Assembly (NCBI GenBank): GCA_963707275.1
Contig: CAVPPH010000001.1
Location: forward strand, 62,001 to 126,000
Length of the DNA stretch: 64,000 bases
Source: JACKBK01 sp963707275
GTDB taxonomy: Bacteria; Chloroflexota; Anaerolineae; JAAEKA01
Direction of reading: 5' to 3'
In this document: piece after piece, positions 19,681 to 28,559 of the stretch
Position numbering within the stretch: the first letter of the stretch is position 1
Layout of the letters: each line of letters opens with the position of its first letter
Position numbers and translations under genes: made by a program
The notes under the pieces: model-generated
Told to the model about the DNA's origin: nothing
The model's input: only the letters and a program-made list of their open reading frames with translations
Databases searched by the model: none

Positions 19681-20088
19681 ATGGCTGAAAAGCTTGTCAA
19701 GCACATAATGCACAGCGGTGTCATCGGCTGTGGCCCTGGCACGCCGCTGGCGGAGGTCGTACGCATCCTCAGCGACACTGACATTCACGCTCTGGTGGTA
19801 ACTGGCGACGACGGGGAAGTCGTTGGTATCCTGTCTCATATGGACGTCATTCCCTTCCACGACAAGGATCTGTCGGAGTATGCGGCCGGCGAGGTGATGA
19901 CCAAAAAGGTGATCAGCATCGTGCCCGGCGCTCAGGTCAGCGAAGCGATCAAGGCAATGGTGGACAACCACATTCACCGACTCGTGGTGACCGAAGAAGA
20001 GGATGGCAAGCTGAAGCCGGTGGGCGTCCTGTCAACTACCGACATCGTGCGCGAGATGCGCGGCTCGAAGTGGACGTGGTATTTGTAG
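19681..20088 (+). CDS. Two-CBS-domain protein
   Basis: A 135-residue stand-alone Bateman module. The first CBS motif is VKHIMHSGVIGCGPGTPLAE to VVGILSHMDVIPF. The second is AGEVMTKKVISIVPGAQVSE to PVGVLSTTDIVREM. Such modules bind adenine nucleotides and report energy state to partners. No catalytic domain is attached, so the partner is unknown. The ATG at 19681 is preferred over 19666 because the GGAGG needed for binding lies inside the extra segment, right before 19681. It has its own promoter and is followed by a bidirectional terminator. Confidence 0.88.
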   Translation: MAEKLVKHIMHSGVIGCGPGTPLAEVVRILSDTDIHALVVTGDDGEVVGILSHMDVIPFHDKDLSEYAAGEVMTKKVISIVPGAQVSEAIKAMVDNHIHRLVVTEEEDGKLKPVGVLSTTDIVREMRGSKWTWYL

Positions 20089-20128
20089 GGAGCGCGAGAT
20101 TGGGCCTTAGCGGGGATGGCTGCTGCTC

Positions 20129-20205
20129 TGTATTGGGTGTTGCGTATTTCGTAGCTTGAACGTGGCTTGCCTTACGTAATACGCAATACGTCGCAACACG
20201 CACCT
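20129..20205. repeat. Heptanucleotide array (TGCGTAT-type) with inverted arm
   Basis: A left block with TATTGGG, TGTTGCG and TATTTCG units (20131-20152) is followed by a complementary right block ACGTAATACGCAATACG with CAACACG units (20174-20201). The units are the same as those at 6952-7112 and 39001-39092. Confidence 0.75.
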
Positions 20206-20234
20206 GCCCACAAACCTCCGATACACAAAAAGAT

Positions 20235-20280
20235 AATCGCCTGCCGAGGGCCGTGACGGTCTCAGCAGGCGATTTGTTTT
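20235..20280. terminator. Bidirectional terminator between the CBS gene and the IS630 remnant
   Basis: A perfect ten-base inverted repeat AATCGCCTGC/GCAGGCGATT (20235-20244 and 20265-20274) is followed by TGTTTT on the plus strand and, on the minus strand, by ATCTTTTTG. The genes on either side converge. Confidence 0.75.
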
Positions 20281-20381
20281 GTCACCCTGTAGCAGGTTGA
20301 TTGCACCGGGGCGGGGGAGGCTAGAGTGCCAGCCCAGGATGACCGTTCAGAGTAAGAGGGGTGGGGAGATATGAACTAGGG

Positions 20382-20897
20382 TCAGTTGGATGCCCCGGTT
20401 TTCCATTGTTGTAGCCAGAGGCTGACTTCAGTCGAGCGGGAGCGATAGCGCTGCCAGTTGACGTTGCTCTGTACCAGTATCTGACGCAGGCTCTCGCGGC
20501 TGATCTCCGGCACGATCTCGTTGGTCAGCAGGTACTCGCGCAGCGAGTCCAGTGTCCAGTTTGTGCGCAGCAAGCCAAGCTGCCTCGGCGGCGTGGAGGC
20601 AAGCTCGATGATCTTCAGGCGCGCGTCCGAGTCGAACTTGCCACGTGGCCCCGGCTTGCGGCGGGGCGGTTGCAGACCTTTCATGCCACTCCTGTTGAAC
20701 CTGACAACCCACTTGCGTACCTTATCGACGTGTAAACCAACCATGGGTGCGATCTCAGGCACCCGGTATTGTTCTTCTGAAGACAGGAGAACGATCAACG
20801 CCCGCTGCTTCAAGGCCCGGTTTTGCCCGGCCATGATTTGCTGCAGGGAGTGCTTTTCTTCGTTGGTCAAGGGTCGTGCAAACAATAGTTTTGGCAT
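20382..20897 (-). CDS. IS630-type transposase N-terminal (helix-turn-helix) remnant or stand-alone ORF
   Basis: A 171-residue intact frame: RPLTNEEKHSLQQIMAGQNR, then ALKQRALIVLLSSEEQYRVP and APMVGLHVDKVRKWVVRFN (first helix-turn-helix), a linker RRKPGPRGKFDS, and TNWTLDSLREYLLTNEI with ISRESLRQILVQSNV (second helix-turn-helix). This is the two-HTH DNA-binding part of IS630/Tc1-mariner transposases. The DDE catalytic domain that should follow (about 170 residues) is absent from the next 300 bases, so the copy cannot transpose by itself. AAGAGGTG before the ATG at 20897 (MPKLLFARPL) supports this start over 20936. Terminal inverted repeats were not recognised. Confidence 0.7.
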   Translation of the reverse strand: MPKLLFARPLTNEEKHSLQQIMAGQNRALKQRALIVLLSSEEQYRVPEIAPMVGLHVDKVRKWVVRFNRSGMKGLQPPRRKPGPRGKFDSDARLKIIELASTPPRQLGLLRTNWTLDSLREYLLTNEIVPEISRESLRQILVQSNVNWQRYRSRSTEVSLWLQQWKTGASN

Positions 20898-21100
20898 ATG
20901 GAACACCTCTTTCCGTGAAATCCTATCAGTTGACAACGGTGAATCTGGATCTGTATAGGCCCACTTCAGACTGAAGCGTTGCGAACCACGATGTGTTCCA
21001 ACCTTCGCCGCCGATGCTGCCTAAGTATATCAGGCAAAAGTACCTCAAATCAATAGGACTTGAGTACTAGAGATAAAGGCGTTGCCAAGGCGGGCGTCTT

Positions 21101-21128
21101 TTGATGATTCAGGCGGTCGGGATATAAT
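21101..21128 (+). promoter_or_regulatory. Promoter of the FmdB-type gene
   Basis: TTGATG (21101-21106), a 16-base spacer and TATAAT (21123-21128), 57 bases before the ATG at 21185. Confidence 0.6.
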
Positions 21129-21184
21129 TCAACCGCCAAAGAAAACGCTTCGTGACAAAATGCAGAGCCTGAAAGGCTGACGGA

Positions 21185-21517
21185 ATGCCTGTTTACGAAT
21201 ATCAATGTGAGAGTTGCACCATACGTTTTGAGAAGCGCCAACGCTTCAGCGATGAGCCCGTGACCGAGTGCCCTGAATGTGGCGGGCTGGTCCACAAGGT
21301 TATTCAGCCGGTGGGCGTCATTTTCAAAGGGTCGGGTTTCTACGTTACCGACAATCGTGGCAAGTCGTCGACAACTCCGCCTGCTGCTCGCAAAGAAGGT
21401 GACAGCAGCAGCGGCAATGACAGCGCGGCAAGCAGCGAAAGCAAGACTGAGACGGCCAAGACTGAGACCGCTGTCACTCCTGCCGGTGCCGGCGAGGCAA
21501 AGAGCAAGGTCTCCTGA
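21185..21517 (+). CDS. FmdB-family zinc-ribbon protein
   Basis: A 110-residue intact protein. The N-terminal 55 residues form a zinc ribbon, MPVYEYQCESCTIRFEKRQR then EPVTECPECGGLVHKVIQP, whose CXXC pairs bind zinc. GSGFYVTDNRG is the usual end of the FmdB-like domain. The remaining half is a low-complexity tail rich in serine, threonine, alanine and glutamate. FmdB-like proteins are widespread putative regulators without a firm function. The gene has its own promoter. Confidence 0.85.
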   Translation: MPVYEYQCESCTIRFEKRQRFSDEPVTECPECGGLVHKVIQPVGVIFKGSGFYVTDNRGKSSTTPPAARKEGDSSSGNDSAASSESKTETAKTETAVTPAGAGEAKSKVS

Positions 21518-21631
21518 GGCAGTTCAGATCGTACGGGTACACCAACAGGGGAATACGCGCCGTTAGCGCAATAGCGCGGCATACGGACCGTAGGCGCCGG
21601 TCACCCAGGGCAGTCGTTGATCACGAAACGG

Positions 21632-21934
21632 TCAGAGCTGGAAGCTTCCGCTGGCTGAGACAATCTTGTGATCGAAATTGGTGACATAGGTTAGCAGTTG
21701 ATCGCGCAGGGCTTTCCAGTCATCGCTGGCAAGGATAGCGGTCATCGCTTCCATGTCGCTGGTCACTCCCCCGGTGAGAATCTGCGGCCCATCTCCGTAA
21801 ACTGTATACCACGCTTCGGTGGGCTGAAGACCAAGCCGCATCAACTTTGGGGCAAACTCTCTGACGATGAACTCAAAATACGGTTGTTCACGCCCAGCTT
21901 TGATGTCCCAACTCATCAGCAGCTTCATCATCAT
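21632..21934 (-). CDS. Small protein of unknown function, possible ferredoxin-like (dimeric alpha/beta barrel) fold
   Basis: A 100-residue intact protein, MMMKLLMSWDIKAGREQPYF, then IVREFAPKLMRLGLQPTEAW, a central VYGDGPQILTGGVTSDMEAM and LRDQLLTYVTNFDHKIV. The beta-alpha-beta rhythm and length suggest the dimeric alpha/beta barrel seen in NIPSNAP- and EthD-like proteins. That is fold-level inference, and no family was recognised. AAGGAG lies about eight bases before the start. It is convergent with the FmdB gene and stands alone. Confidence 0.65.
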   Translation of the reverse strand: MMMKLLMSWDIKAGREQPYFEFIVREFAPKLMRLGLQPTEAWYTVYGDGPQILTGGVTSDMEAMTAILASDDWKALRDQLLTYVTNFDHKIVSASGSFQL

Positions 21935-22332
21935 TCAGGTGGCTCCTTACAGCCAGGGCCGGCCAAGCGCACCGCTGGTCCGGCAATCTTCAAGCATGGC
22001 AGCCCGATGGCAGGGCAGACTTTCAAGCAGCAATAGCATACCAGTTCTGACCGGAAATGGCAAGTTGTTTTGCTCCCAAGACGAAGGGTGCCGTAGCCTA
22101 CTTGACACAACGCCGTTCAGTTCTTACAATCTGTAAGCGTTGCAGCGTACTGCCGCTTGCTCACCGTCATCCTGTCGGTCTGATTGAACTTCTTGGCGAC
22201 AGCGGTTGTGATAGGTCATGCATCCGGTTTGCGTGACTGGTACTGGTGCCTGCAATGCGTTCGCATCACGTCACCGGTGCGCCGGTGTGTGATTGAACCT
22301 CAAGTCAGATAACGCCCAAAGGAGCGCCCTCG
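21935..22332. other. Non-coding stretch with promoter and about 200-base leader
   Basis: I see no gene here. It holds the strong promoter at 22102-22130 and an AAAGGAG (about 22319-22325) before the ATG at 22333. The leader between them shows no riboswitch or hairpin that I recognise. Confidence 0.5.
22102..22130 (+). promoter_or_regulatory. Strong sigma-70-type promoter of the transglutaminase gene
   Basis: Consensus -35 TTGACA (22102-22107), a 17-base spacer and -10 TACAAT (22125-22130). The leader to the ATG at 22333 is about 195 bases. Confidence 0.75.
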
Positions 22333-24699
22333 ATGCAGGCGTCTGCCCCCAAATCATCCAACCGGTTCCTGGTTCCCGGTGCATGGATTTCCGCCATTCT
22401 GTTAGCGGTCATGCTGCTGAATCTGGCGATGTCCCTCAGTTCGGCTGGCTGGACCGCCGGCCTGGGCGTGCTGGGCATCGTCGTGATGGGCGGCTTCCTC
22501 TACGGCCTGGCCATGAGCTACACCCACTGGAGCGGCCTGTTCCCCCTCTTGCAGAGCCTCGTCGTCGGACTGGTGTGGGTGCTTATCTGGGTCGGCAGAA
22601 CGCCGGAGATTCCTGCCGGTGTGCTGGGCGTCGAGCGGGTGATGGTCATCGGGCAGAACCTGTGGAACTGGTTCATGCTCTTGTTTGGCGAATTACCGGC
22701 CCGCAGCAATCTGGTATTCATTCTGGAATTGTCCGTCCTGATGTGGTGGCTAGGCTACCTGTCAGCCTGGGCAGTTTTTCGCGGAGGGGCGTGTCTGGCG
22801 TGCGATTATTCCCATCGGCCTGGTGCTGGTGGTCAACGTCTATTTCGGCCCGACCAGCCTGGGATTCCATCTTGCCATCTTCATCGTCTGCGCGCTGCTG
22901 TTGGCGGTGCGCAGCAACCTCTCGGAACAGGAGATCAACTGGCGGATCGAGGGAATCCGCTATCCAACCGACATACAGTTCGATTTCCTGCGCGATGGGT
23001 TCATCTTCGCCGTGGTGGTGATGTTGTTGGCGTTCTTCCTGCCCAATGCCGGCGGCAACGGCGCACTGGCTTCGGCGGTCGATCCGCTGCGGGCGCCATG
23101 GTACGATATCCAGCAGGAATGGGGGCGTCTCTTCAGTACCTTGAACTATCAGGGCGGAACAGCCGGCGTGGCAGCGTTTGGCGATACACTGACGCTGGGC
23201 GGCGAGCGCAATCTGGGCGACACACCCATCATGGATGTGCGTTCACCGCGGGAGGTCGCTACTGGCGTGCAGTAGCGTTCGACACCTTCACAGGACGGCG
23301 CTGGCTGAACACCGGCACGCTGATCCAGTCGGTAGATGCCGCGCATCAACGTGATCACTCCGGAGTTCGCGGGCCGAGAGGAGATCACACATACGGTCAC
23401 AGTGCTCGACGCCCACCGGCAACGTGCTGTTTGCCGCTGTCGCAGCCGCTGCGCGTCAGCCTGCGGGCCGAAGCTGATCTGAAGGTGATCGAACGTAACG
23501 TGGAGGGCGACCTGCCGCTGGCGGAGATCGCCATGCTGCATCGGGCCGGGCCGCCGCTGGAAATGGGTAACACCTACCAGGTGGTTTCGTCGCTCGTCCG
23601 ACGCCACCGTCGAGGAGTCTGCAGGCGGCCGGCGAGGACTATCCCGCCTGGGTGAGCGATCTCTATCTCGTCCGCCGCGATGACCTGTCTGACCGCGTGG
23701 CTGCGCTGGCTACCGAGGTGACGGCCAACGCCGACACGCCATACGACAAGGCGCTGGCCATCGAGAGCTATCTGCGCGGCTTCACCTACAACGACCAGAT
23801 ACGCCGCGCCGCCGCCCGGGGCTGAACGCCGTTGACTATTTCCTCTTCGACGTGCAGCAAGGCTATTGCGACTACTATGCCAGCAGCTTTGCGATGATGG
23901 CGCGCACACTGGGCATTCCCGGCGCGTGTCTCGGCCGGTTACTCCCAGGGCGAACTACTGGAGGAGGCTGAGGTTTACCGGGTGCGCGAGTACAATGCCC
24001 ACTCGTGGCCTGAGGTGTTTTTCCCCGGCTACGGCTGGGTGGAGTTTGAGCCGACAGCCTCTGAAGTGGAGATTGTGCGTAAGAATGGTCGAAGAGCAGC
24101 CTTTCCTTGCGCCGGGCGCCACACCGACCGTTGACCGGCTGTTGGAGGAAGAGCAGTTCGGCGAAAGCCCCGATCTTGGCGAAGGCGACGGGCAGCTTCC
24201 TGACACCGGTCCCAATTCCTCGACCGTTTCCGGCAACTGGTGGATCGGCCTGATTTTGATGCTGGTGGTAGTTGTTGTGGCTGGCCGTGATGATGCTGCG
24301 CTCCGGTTCCCGCCGCCCGCGGCTGAGCAGGTTCGTCAGGATCCACAGTTCGCCAGCAAGCTATTCGGCAAGCTGGTGCAGTGGGCGCAGCGGTTCAAGC
24401 TGCCGTTGCTGCCCAGCCAGACGCCGCATGAACAGGCGGCGCTGCTGGCACGCGTCGCTCCCGAAGGTCGCACGGCCATCATGTCGATCACCGATCTGTA
24501 CGTCGAAGACCTGTACAGCCCTTACGAACTGGACGAACGCCGGGCCGTCAATGCCGCCTCAGGCTGGGACGGCCTGCAACAGCTCTTCCGCCGCGAGTGG
24601 GTACGCGGCTGGTTCAAACCGCTGGACGACATGCGTGGCAGGCTGCGCCGCAAGCCGGCGGACGAGACGCCAGAGAGCGGCGACGCAGACAGTTCGTAG
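22333..24699 (+). CDS. TgpA-like membrane transglutaminase-domain protein (frameshifted)
   Basis: A protein of about 785 residues. The N-terminus has six or so transmembrane helices (GAWISAILLAVMLLNLAMSL, LGVLGIVVMGGFLYGLAMSY and others). A long extracytoplasmic region leads into a transglutaminase-like domain: YDKALAIESYLRGFTYND, then GYCDYYASSFAMMARTLGIP with the catalytic cysteine, YNAHSWPEVFFPGYGWVEF with the catalytic histidine, and FEPTAS. A last helix (WWIGLILMLVVVVVA) precedes a cytoplasmic tail of about 130 residues. This is the architecture of DUF3488/TgpA proteins found beside MoxR ATPase and DUF58 genes, but neither is present here. Frameshifts lie near 22790, 23250, 23345, 23600, 23810, 24090 and 24290. 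Confidence 0.85.
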
Positions 24700-24841
24700 C
24701 GGCGGATCGGGAAAGACAGGCACAAGGCCCCCCAAACAGGCTCACGTTCAGTACAAGTGCTCGGGCCGGTCTCCCGACCGTTCCCTCACCGTCTAGCGCA
24801 CTTGTTCTAGGCATGACCCCCCGATGGTAAGTTGGGACGCG

Positions 24842-24864
24842 AAAAGGCGGCTTGCAAAGCCGCC
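24842..24864 (-). terminator. Rho-independent terminator of the M16 peptidase operon
   Basis: On the minus strand GGCGGCTT, a three-base loop and AAGCCGCC form a perfect eight-base-pair hairpin followed by TTTTCGCG, 28 bases after the peptidase stop codon. Confidence 0.8.
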
Positions 24865-24891
24865 CGTCAGGCCACCCGACGATAGCTGTCG

Positions 24892-26190
24892 TCAGACTGC
24901 CTGCGCGAGTCCGCTCTTGACCAGCTTCGCCAGTTTGGCAGCTTCGGTCTTGCGGTGCGGGCCGACCACGGCCAGCCGCGTGCCGGCGTCAGTGAACACC
25001 CGCCGGGCGACGCGCTGAAGGTCTTCGGCGGTGGCGGCGTCCAGCCGTTCGATCACTTCCTCGACAGTCAATATCTCCTGTCCCGCCGAGTGTTGTCGCC
25101 CGAACCAGCCAGCTACCGACAGCGTGTCCTCCAGCCCCATCAACATCCTGCCCTTCAGATACTCCTTGGCTTCGGCCAGCGTCACCTCATCCACCCGTTC
25201 GTCGCGCAGCTTCGCCAACTGTTCCGTGATGGCTTCCAGCGCCTCCTGCAGGCGCGCCGGCGCCACGGCCGCGTACACTCCCACCAGGCCGGTATCGGTC
25301 AGGTAGCTGACATACGAATTGACGGTGTAAGCCAGGCCAAGGCGCTCGCGTATCTCCATGAACAAGCGCGAACTCATTCCTTCGCCCAGAATGACGTTGA
25401 GCAGGCTGAGGGCGAAGCGGTCAGGATCGGTGCGCGCGAAGCCGGGCATGTGCAGCGAGAGGTGGCTCTGTTCGGTCTTCTTGTGGACCACTACGGCGCG
25501 CGTTGCCAGTCCATCCACCGGCGCAGGCGAGAAGGCCAACCGCGGCGCCGGCTGCCAGTCGCCCAGCAGGTCGCCTGCCAGCGCCACCGCCTGCTGGTGA
25601 TCGACATCCCCGGCGACGCTGAGGACGATGTTTTGCGGGCCGTAGAATTGGCCAAGAAATGCACGCAGAGTCTCTTCGCTGATAGCCGCGACGCTGTCTG
25701 GCGTCCCTGCCACGTCCCACCCCAGCGGATGGTCGGGCCAGGTCATGTCCTGCACCAGCAGGCCAACCAGCTCCTCCGGGATGTCCTGCGATGACATCAG
25801 CTCCTCCAGGATCACCCGCCGTTCCCGTTCGATCTCAGCTTCGGTCAAAAGACTGTTGCGCAGCATATCGGCCAACACGTCGATTGCGACGTGCAGGTGC
25901 GGCTTCTGCATCTTGGCCCACAGCACGGTCATCTCCTGGCCCGTGCTGGCGTTGAGCATTCCGCCGCGTCCCTCGATCTCACGCGCGATGGTGTCCGGGG
26001 TTGGCCGGCGCGCGGTGCCTTTGAAGATCATATGCTCGACGAAATGCGCCGCGCCCGCGATCGCGCTCTCTTCGTAGCGCGAACCGACAGACAAATAGAA
26101 CCCCACACCCACGGAGTAGGTGTGAGGCATCGCGCAACTCAGAATGCTCAGTCCGTTTGGTAAGACAGTAGTCTGCAATTCCAGCTTCAA
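24892..26190 (-). CDS. M16-family zinc peptidase (pitrilysin/insulinase, processing-peptidase-like)
   Basis: A 432-residue intact protein with the normal one-subunit length of bacterial processing-peptidase-like M16B enzymes. The inverted zinc motif HFVEH (His49, Glu52, His53) is complete, and the third ligand glutamate is in ERERRVILEE near residue 129, with the expected spacing of about 76 residues. The second, inactive lobe contains ILGEGMSSRLFMEIRERLGL and AYTVNSYVSYLTDTGLVGVY, the Arg-Tyr region that positions substrate. No signal peptide is visible. It is the last gene of a minus-strand group (hydrolase, TPR lipoprotein, peptidase), 18 bases after the lipoprotein, and ends at a terminator. 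Confidence 0.93.
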   Translation of the reverse strand: MKLELQTTVLPNGLSILSCAMPHTYSVGVGFYLSVGSRYEESAIAGAAHFVEHMIFKGTARRPTPDTIAREIEGRGGMLNASTGQEMTVLWAKMQKPHLHVAIDVLADMLRNSLLTEAEIERERRVILEELMSSQDIPEELVGLLVQDMTWPDHPLGWDVAGTPDSVAAISEETLRAFLGQFYGPQNIVLSVAGDVDHQQAVALAGDLLGDWQPAPRLAFSPAPVDGLATRAVVVHKKTEQSHLSLHMPGFARTDPDRFALSLLNVILGEGMSSRLFMEIRERLGLAYTVNSYVSYLTDTGLVGVYAAVAPARLQEALEAITEQLAKLRDERVDEVTLAEAKEYLKGRMLMGLEDTLSVAGWFGRQHSAGQEILTVEEVIERLDAATAEDLQRVARRVFTDAGTRLAVVGPHRKTEAAKLAKLVKSGLAQAV

Positions 26191-26208
26191 TCTGTTCCTC
26201 TTTGCCAG

Positions 26209-26790
26209 CTATTGGCCGGCTTTCAGTGCTTCCAGCGTGGCCTGGGCCGCGGGCGCTGCGGCTGGATCCTGACCGGGTCCGATTTCCAGAAAGCGCTCAA
26301 ACGCCTTGATCGCTTCGGCGCGCTTGCCTTGCAGTTGATACAGCGCGCCTAATCCGAAATATGGCTCGGCCAGACTTGGGTCGAGTTCGGTAGCCGTTTG
26401 CATGTTAGTCTGGGCGTCATCCAGCCGTTCCAGTTGCAGGTAAGTCGCGCCCAGCAGGTAGTGCAGCTCGGCGTCGTCCGGCGCGGCGACCAGGCCGCTG
26501 ATGAATGCCTGTTCCGCGTCATCCAACTGGCCAAGGGAGTAATAGGTCACGCCCAGGTTGGTCCAATAGGCCGCGTTCGCGCCGTCGATTGCCAGCGCCT
26601 GCCTGAAGGCCTGCTCAGCCTCGGCCAGATTGCCCTGGTCGAACGCCGCGTTGCCTTGCTGGAAGTAGGTATCGGCCGAGGCTTCCGGCGTCGGCGTTGC
26701 CTGGCCGCATCCGGCCAGCACGAAAACGGCCACGATAGCAGCCAGCAATCCAGCAGTGAACTTTGCACGCGTCACGAGGAAACCGGTCAT
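26209..26790 (-). CDS. TPR-repeat lipoprotein
   Basis: A 193-residue intact protein. Signal peptide and lipobox FVLAGC (lipidated cysteine near residue 28) are followed by a short Thr/Pro linker and then about four tetratricopeptide repeats: ADTYFQQGNAAFDQGNLAEA, AAYWTNLGVTYYSLGQLDDA, AELHYLLGATYLQLERLDDA and AEPYFGLGALYQLQGKRAEA. It should sit on the outer face of the membrane as a protein-binding scaffold. It lies between the hydrolase gene (10 bases upstream) and the M16 peptidase, so these three may work together in envelope protein handling. That is inference. Confidence 0.88.
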   Translation of the reverse strand: MTGFLVTRAKFTAGLLAAIVAVFVLAGCGQATPTPEASADTYFQQGNAAFDQGNLAEAEQAFRQALAIDGANAAYWTNLGVTYYSLGQLDDAEQAFISGLVAAPDDAELHYLLGATYLQLERLDDAQTNMQTATELDPSLAEPYFGLGALYQLQGKRAEAIKAFERFLEIGPGQDPAAAPAAQATLEALKAGQ

Positions 26791-26800
26791 CAGCTCCCGC

Positions 26801-27436
26801 CTATTTCGGGTCCATCAGCACCACCTGCGTTTCCTCAGGCAGTTGCGTCTTGCTGATCTTCAGCACGCTCACCGGTTCCGGCGCCGGGATGCCCAACTCC
26901 TTCAGGAAGCGTTCCACCGGCTCCAGATGGCCGGGGGTTCCTTCCATGTTGTAATGCATCGGAATCACGATGGCCGGTTCGATGATGCTGATCACCTCGG
27001 CAGCGGTCGTGGCGTCCAGCGTGTGCCGCCCGCCGACCGGGACGATCAGAACGTTGATGTCGGGCATCGCTTCCACCTGCGCCTCGGTCAGCACGTGTCC
27101 CAGGTCGCCGAGATGACACACGGTCAGGTCGGGGAACTCGAACAGGAAGATCGTGTTCGGCTCAGCTTCGCTGTCTTCGTTCTTGCCATGGAATGTGGCG
27201 ATGCCGGTGATGAAGACGCCTTCGACTTCGTACTCGCCCGGCCCGGTGAACACCTGCCGGTATTCCTTGATGCCGTCCACGTAGCTGTGTCCCGGCGCGT
27301 CGTGGCTGACCGTCACCACATCGGCCTTGAGCTTCGGCAGCGTTAGCCCGACGTTCTTATCATAAGGGTCGCAAACGACCGTAATATTGCGATCTTTTAG
27401 CCTGAAACAGGCGTGGCCGTACCAGTTGATCTCCAC
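26801..27436 (-). CDS. Metallo-beta-lactamase-fold hydrolase (UPF0173/UlaG-like)
   Basis: A 211-residue intact protein. From the N-terminus: VEINWYGHACFRLKDRNITV, VVCDPYDKNVGLTLPKLKAD, VVTVSHDAPGHSYVDGIKE in place of the canonical HXHXDH, ITGIATFHGK, TVCHLGDLGHVLTEAQVEAM with conserved His and Asp, and VIPMHYNMEG. This is the stand-alone metal-dependent hydrolase group related to UlaG. The motif SHDAPGHSY keeps two histidines but not the full zinc motif, so the substrate and metal set are uncertain. The start GTG 27436 was chosen because GGAGG stands seven bases upstream. A longer frame from 27499 would include the promoter. Confidence 0.85.
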   Translation of the reverse strand: MEINWYGHACFRLKDRNITVVCDPYDKNVGLTLPKLKADVVTVSHDAPGHSYVDGIKEYRQVFTGPGEYEVEGVFITGIATFHGKNEDSEAEPNTIFLFEFPDLTVCHLGDLGHVLTEAQVEAMPDINVLIVPVGGRHTLDATTAAEVISIIEPAIVIPMHYNMEGTPGHLEPVERFLKELGIPAPEPVSVLKISKTQLPEETQVVLMDPK

Positions 27437-27487
27437 AGAGTAGCCTCCAAACCGTGCGATGTTGTGGTGTTGGGTTGTGACCCCGTC

Positions 27488-27493
27488 ATTATA
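27488..27493 (-). promoter_or_regulatory. -10 box for the hydrolase-lipoprotein-peptidase group
   Basis: TATAAT on the minus strand, about 50 bases before the GTG at 27436. No clear -35. Confidence 0.5.
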
Positions 27494-27538
27494 TCGCACA
27501 AGCGTGCTCGGGAAAAACGGGCGGGGCTTCGGGAGGCG

Positions 27539-28541
27539 CTAACCCCGCAATTCATCCTCGTAGGCAAAGATAGCCGGCAGGCCGCCGGTGTGCCAGAACA
27601 CCACCGTTTCGGCGGCTGCGAACCGGCCCTGCCGGATCCAGATCCAGCAGACCGGCCAGCGCACGGCCTGTGTAGACCGGATCGGCTAACAACCCTTCGC
27701 TGCGAGCCAGCAGGCCAATCGCCTCACGCTCCGCCGCGCCCAGCACGCCGTAGCCGCCGCCCAGATAGCCGTCATGTACGATGAAGTCTTGGCTTTCCAG
27801 CGTCAAATCAAGCGCCAAAAGGTCAGCGGTCTGCTGGCCCAGCGCCACCAGGTTTGAAACAAGCGTTTCTTCGGCCAGGTCGATGCTGATCCCGTGGATC
27901 TGGACTGCGGCAGACAACGCGCGCGCGCCAACGACCATGCCGGCCTGCGTGCCGCCGCTGCTGGAGCCAACCACCACGTGATCGGGCGCGATGCCGCGCG
28001 CTGCGCACTGGATCAGCAGTTCTTCCATTGCGAGCGCGTACGCAGCCGCTCCCAGGGGGCTGGAGCCACCGTAGGTGATGGCGTAAGGGCGACGACCGCT
28101 TGCTGCCAGGTCATCCACCAAGCGCTGCATGACGGCCAGCCTGTCCGCCGGCCCGGCGAAGACGATCTCTGCGCCGAACAGCCGGTCGAGCAACAGGTTG
28201 CCGCCCTCCAGCATCGGCGCGTTGCCGCCCAGCACCAGCGTGCAGGCCAGCCCCGCGCGCGCGGCCGCCGCAGCCGTCTGACGACAGTGGTTCGACTGCG
28301 GCGCGCCGGTGGTGACCAGCGTGTCAGCGCCCTGAGCCAGCGCCTCAGCTACCAGCATCTCCAGTTTGCGCGTCTTGTTGCCGCCGGTTGCCAGCCCGGT
28401 CTGGTCGTCGCGCTTGACGAAGAGGTGCGGGACGGTGTGCCGGCCCGGCTCAGCTTGCAGTGCGGCCCGCAGGCGCGGCATCTCTTCCAGCGGCGTCGGC
28501 AGGTGCGCCAGCGGAAAACGGGAAAGTACAGGTAATGGCAT
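27539..28541 (-). CDS. Fold-type II PLP enzyme, D-cysteine desulfhydrase/ACC deaminase family (frameshift near 27620)
   Basis: The protein of about 333 residues has the family signatures HLPTPLEEMPRLRAAL, FVKRDDQTGLATGGNKTRKL with the PLP lysine (near residue 56), TTGAPQSNHCRQTAAAAARA (asparagine loop), PYAITYGGSSPLGAAAYALA and VVGSSSGGTQAGMVVGARAL (phosphate cup). The end after a frameshift reads VVFWHTGGLPAIFAYEDELR and stops at 27539. Enzymes of this group deaminate D-cysteine or 1-aminocyclopropane-1-carboxylate. The active-site text cannot separate them. The ATG at 28541 is preferred to 28553 because GGAGA lies just before it. It is 18 bases after the methylase-like gene. Confidence 0.87.
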
Positions 28542-28559
28542 GGTTGTCTCCATCGGGTT

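Noticed and set aside
22131..22332. Riboswitch in the 200-base leader of the transglutaminase gene
   Set aside because: No known aptamer pattern and no terminator hairpin were seen.
24955..25794. A 279-codon plus-strand frame opposite the M16 peptidase
   Set aside because: Antisense shadow. The minus strand encodes a complete M16 protein with zinc ligands.
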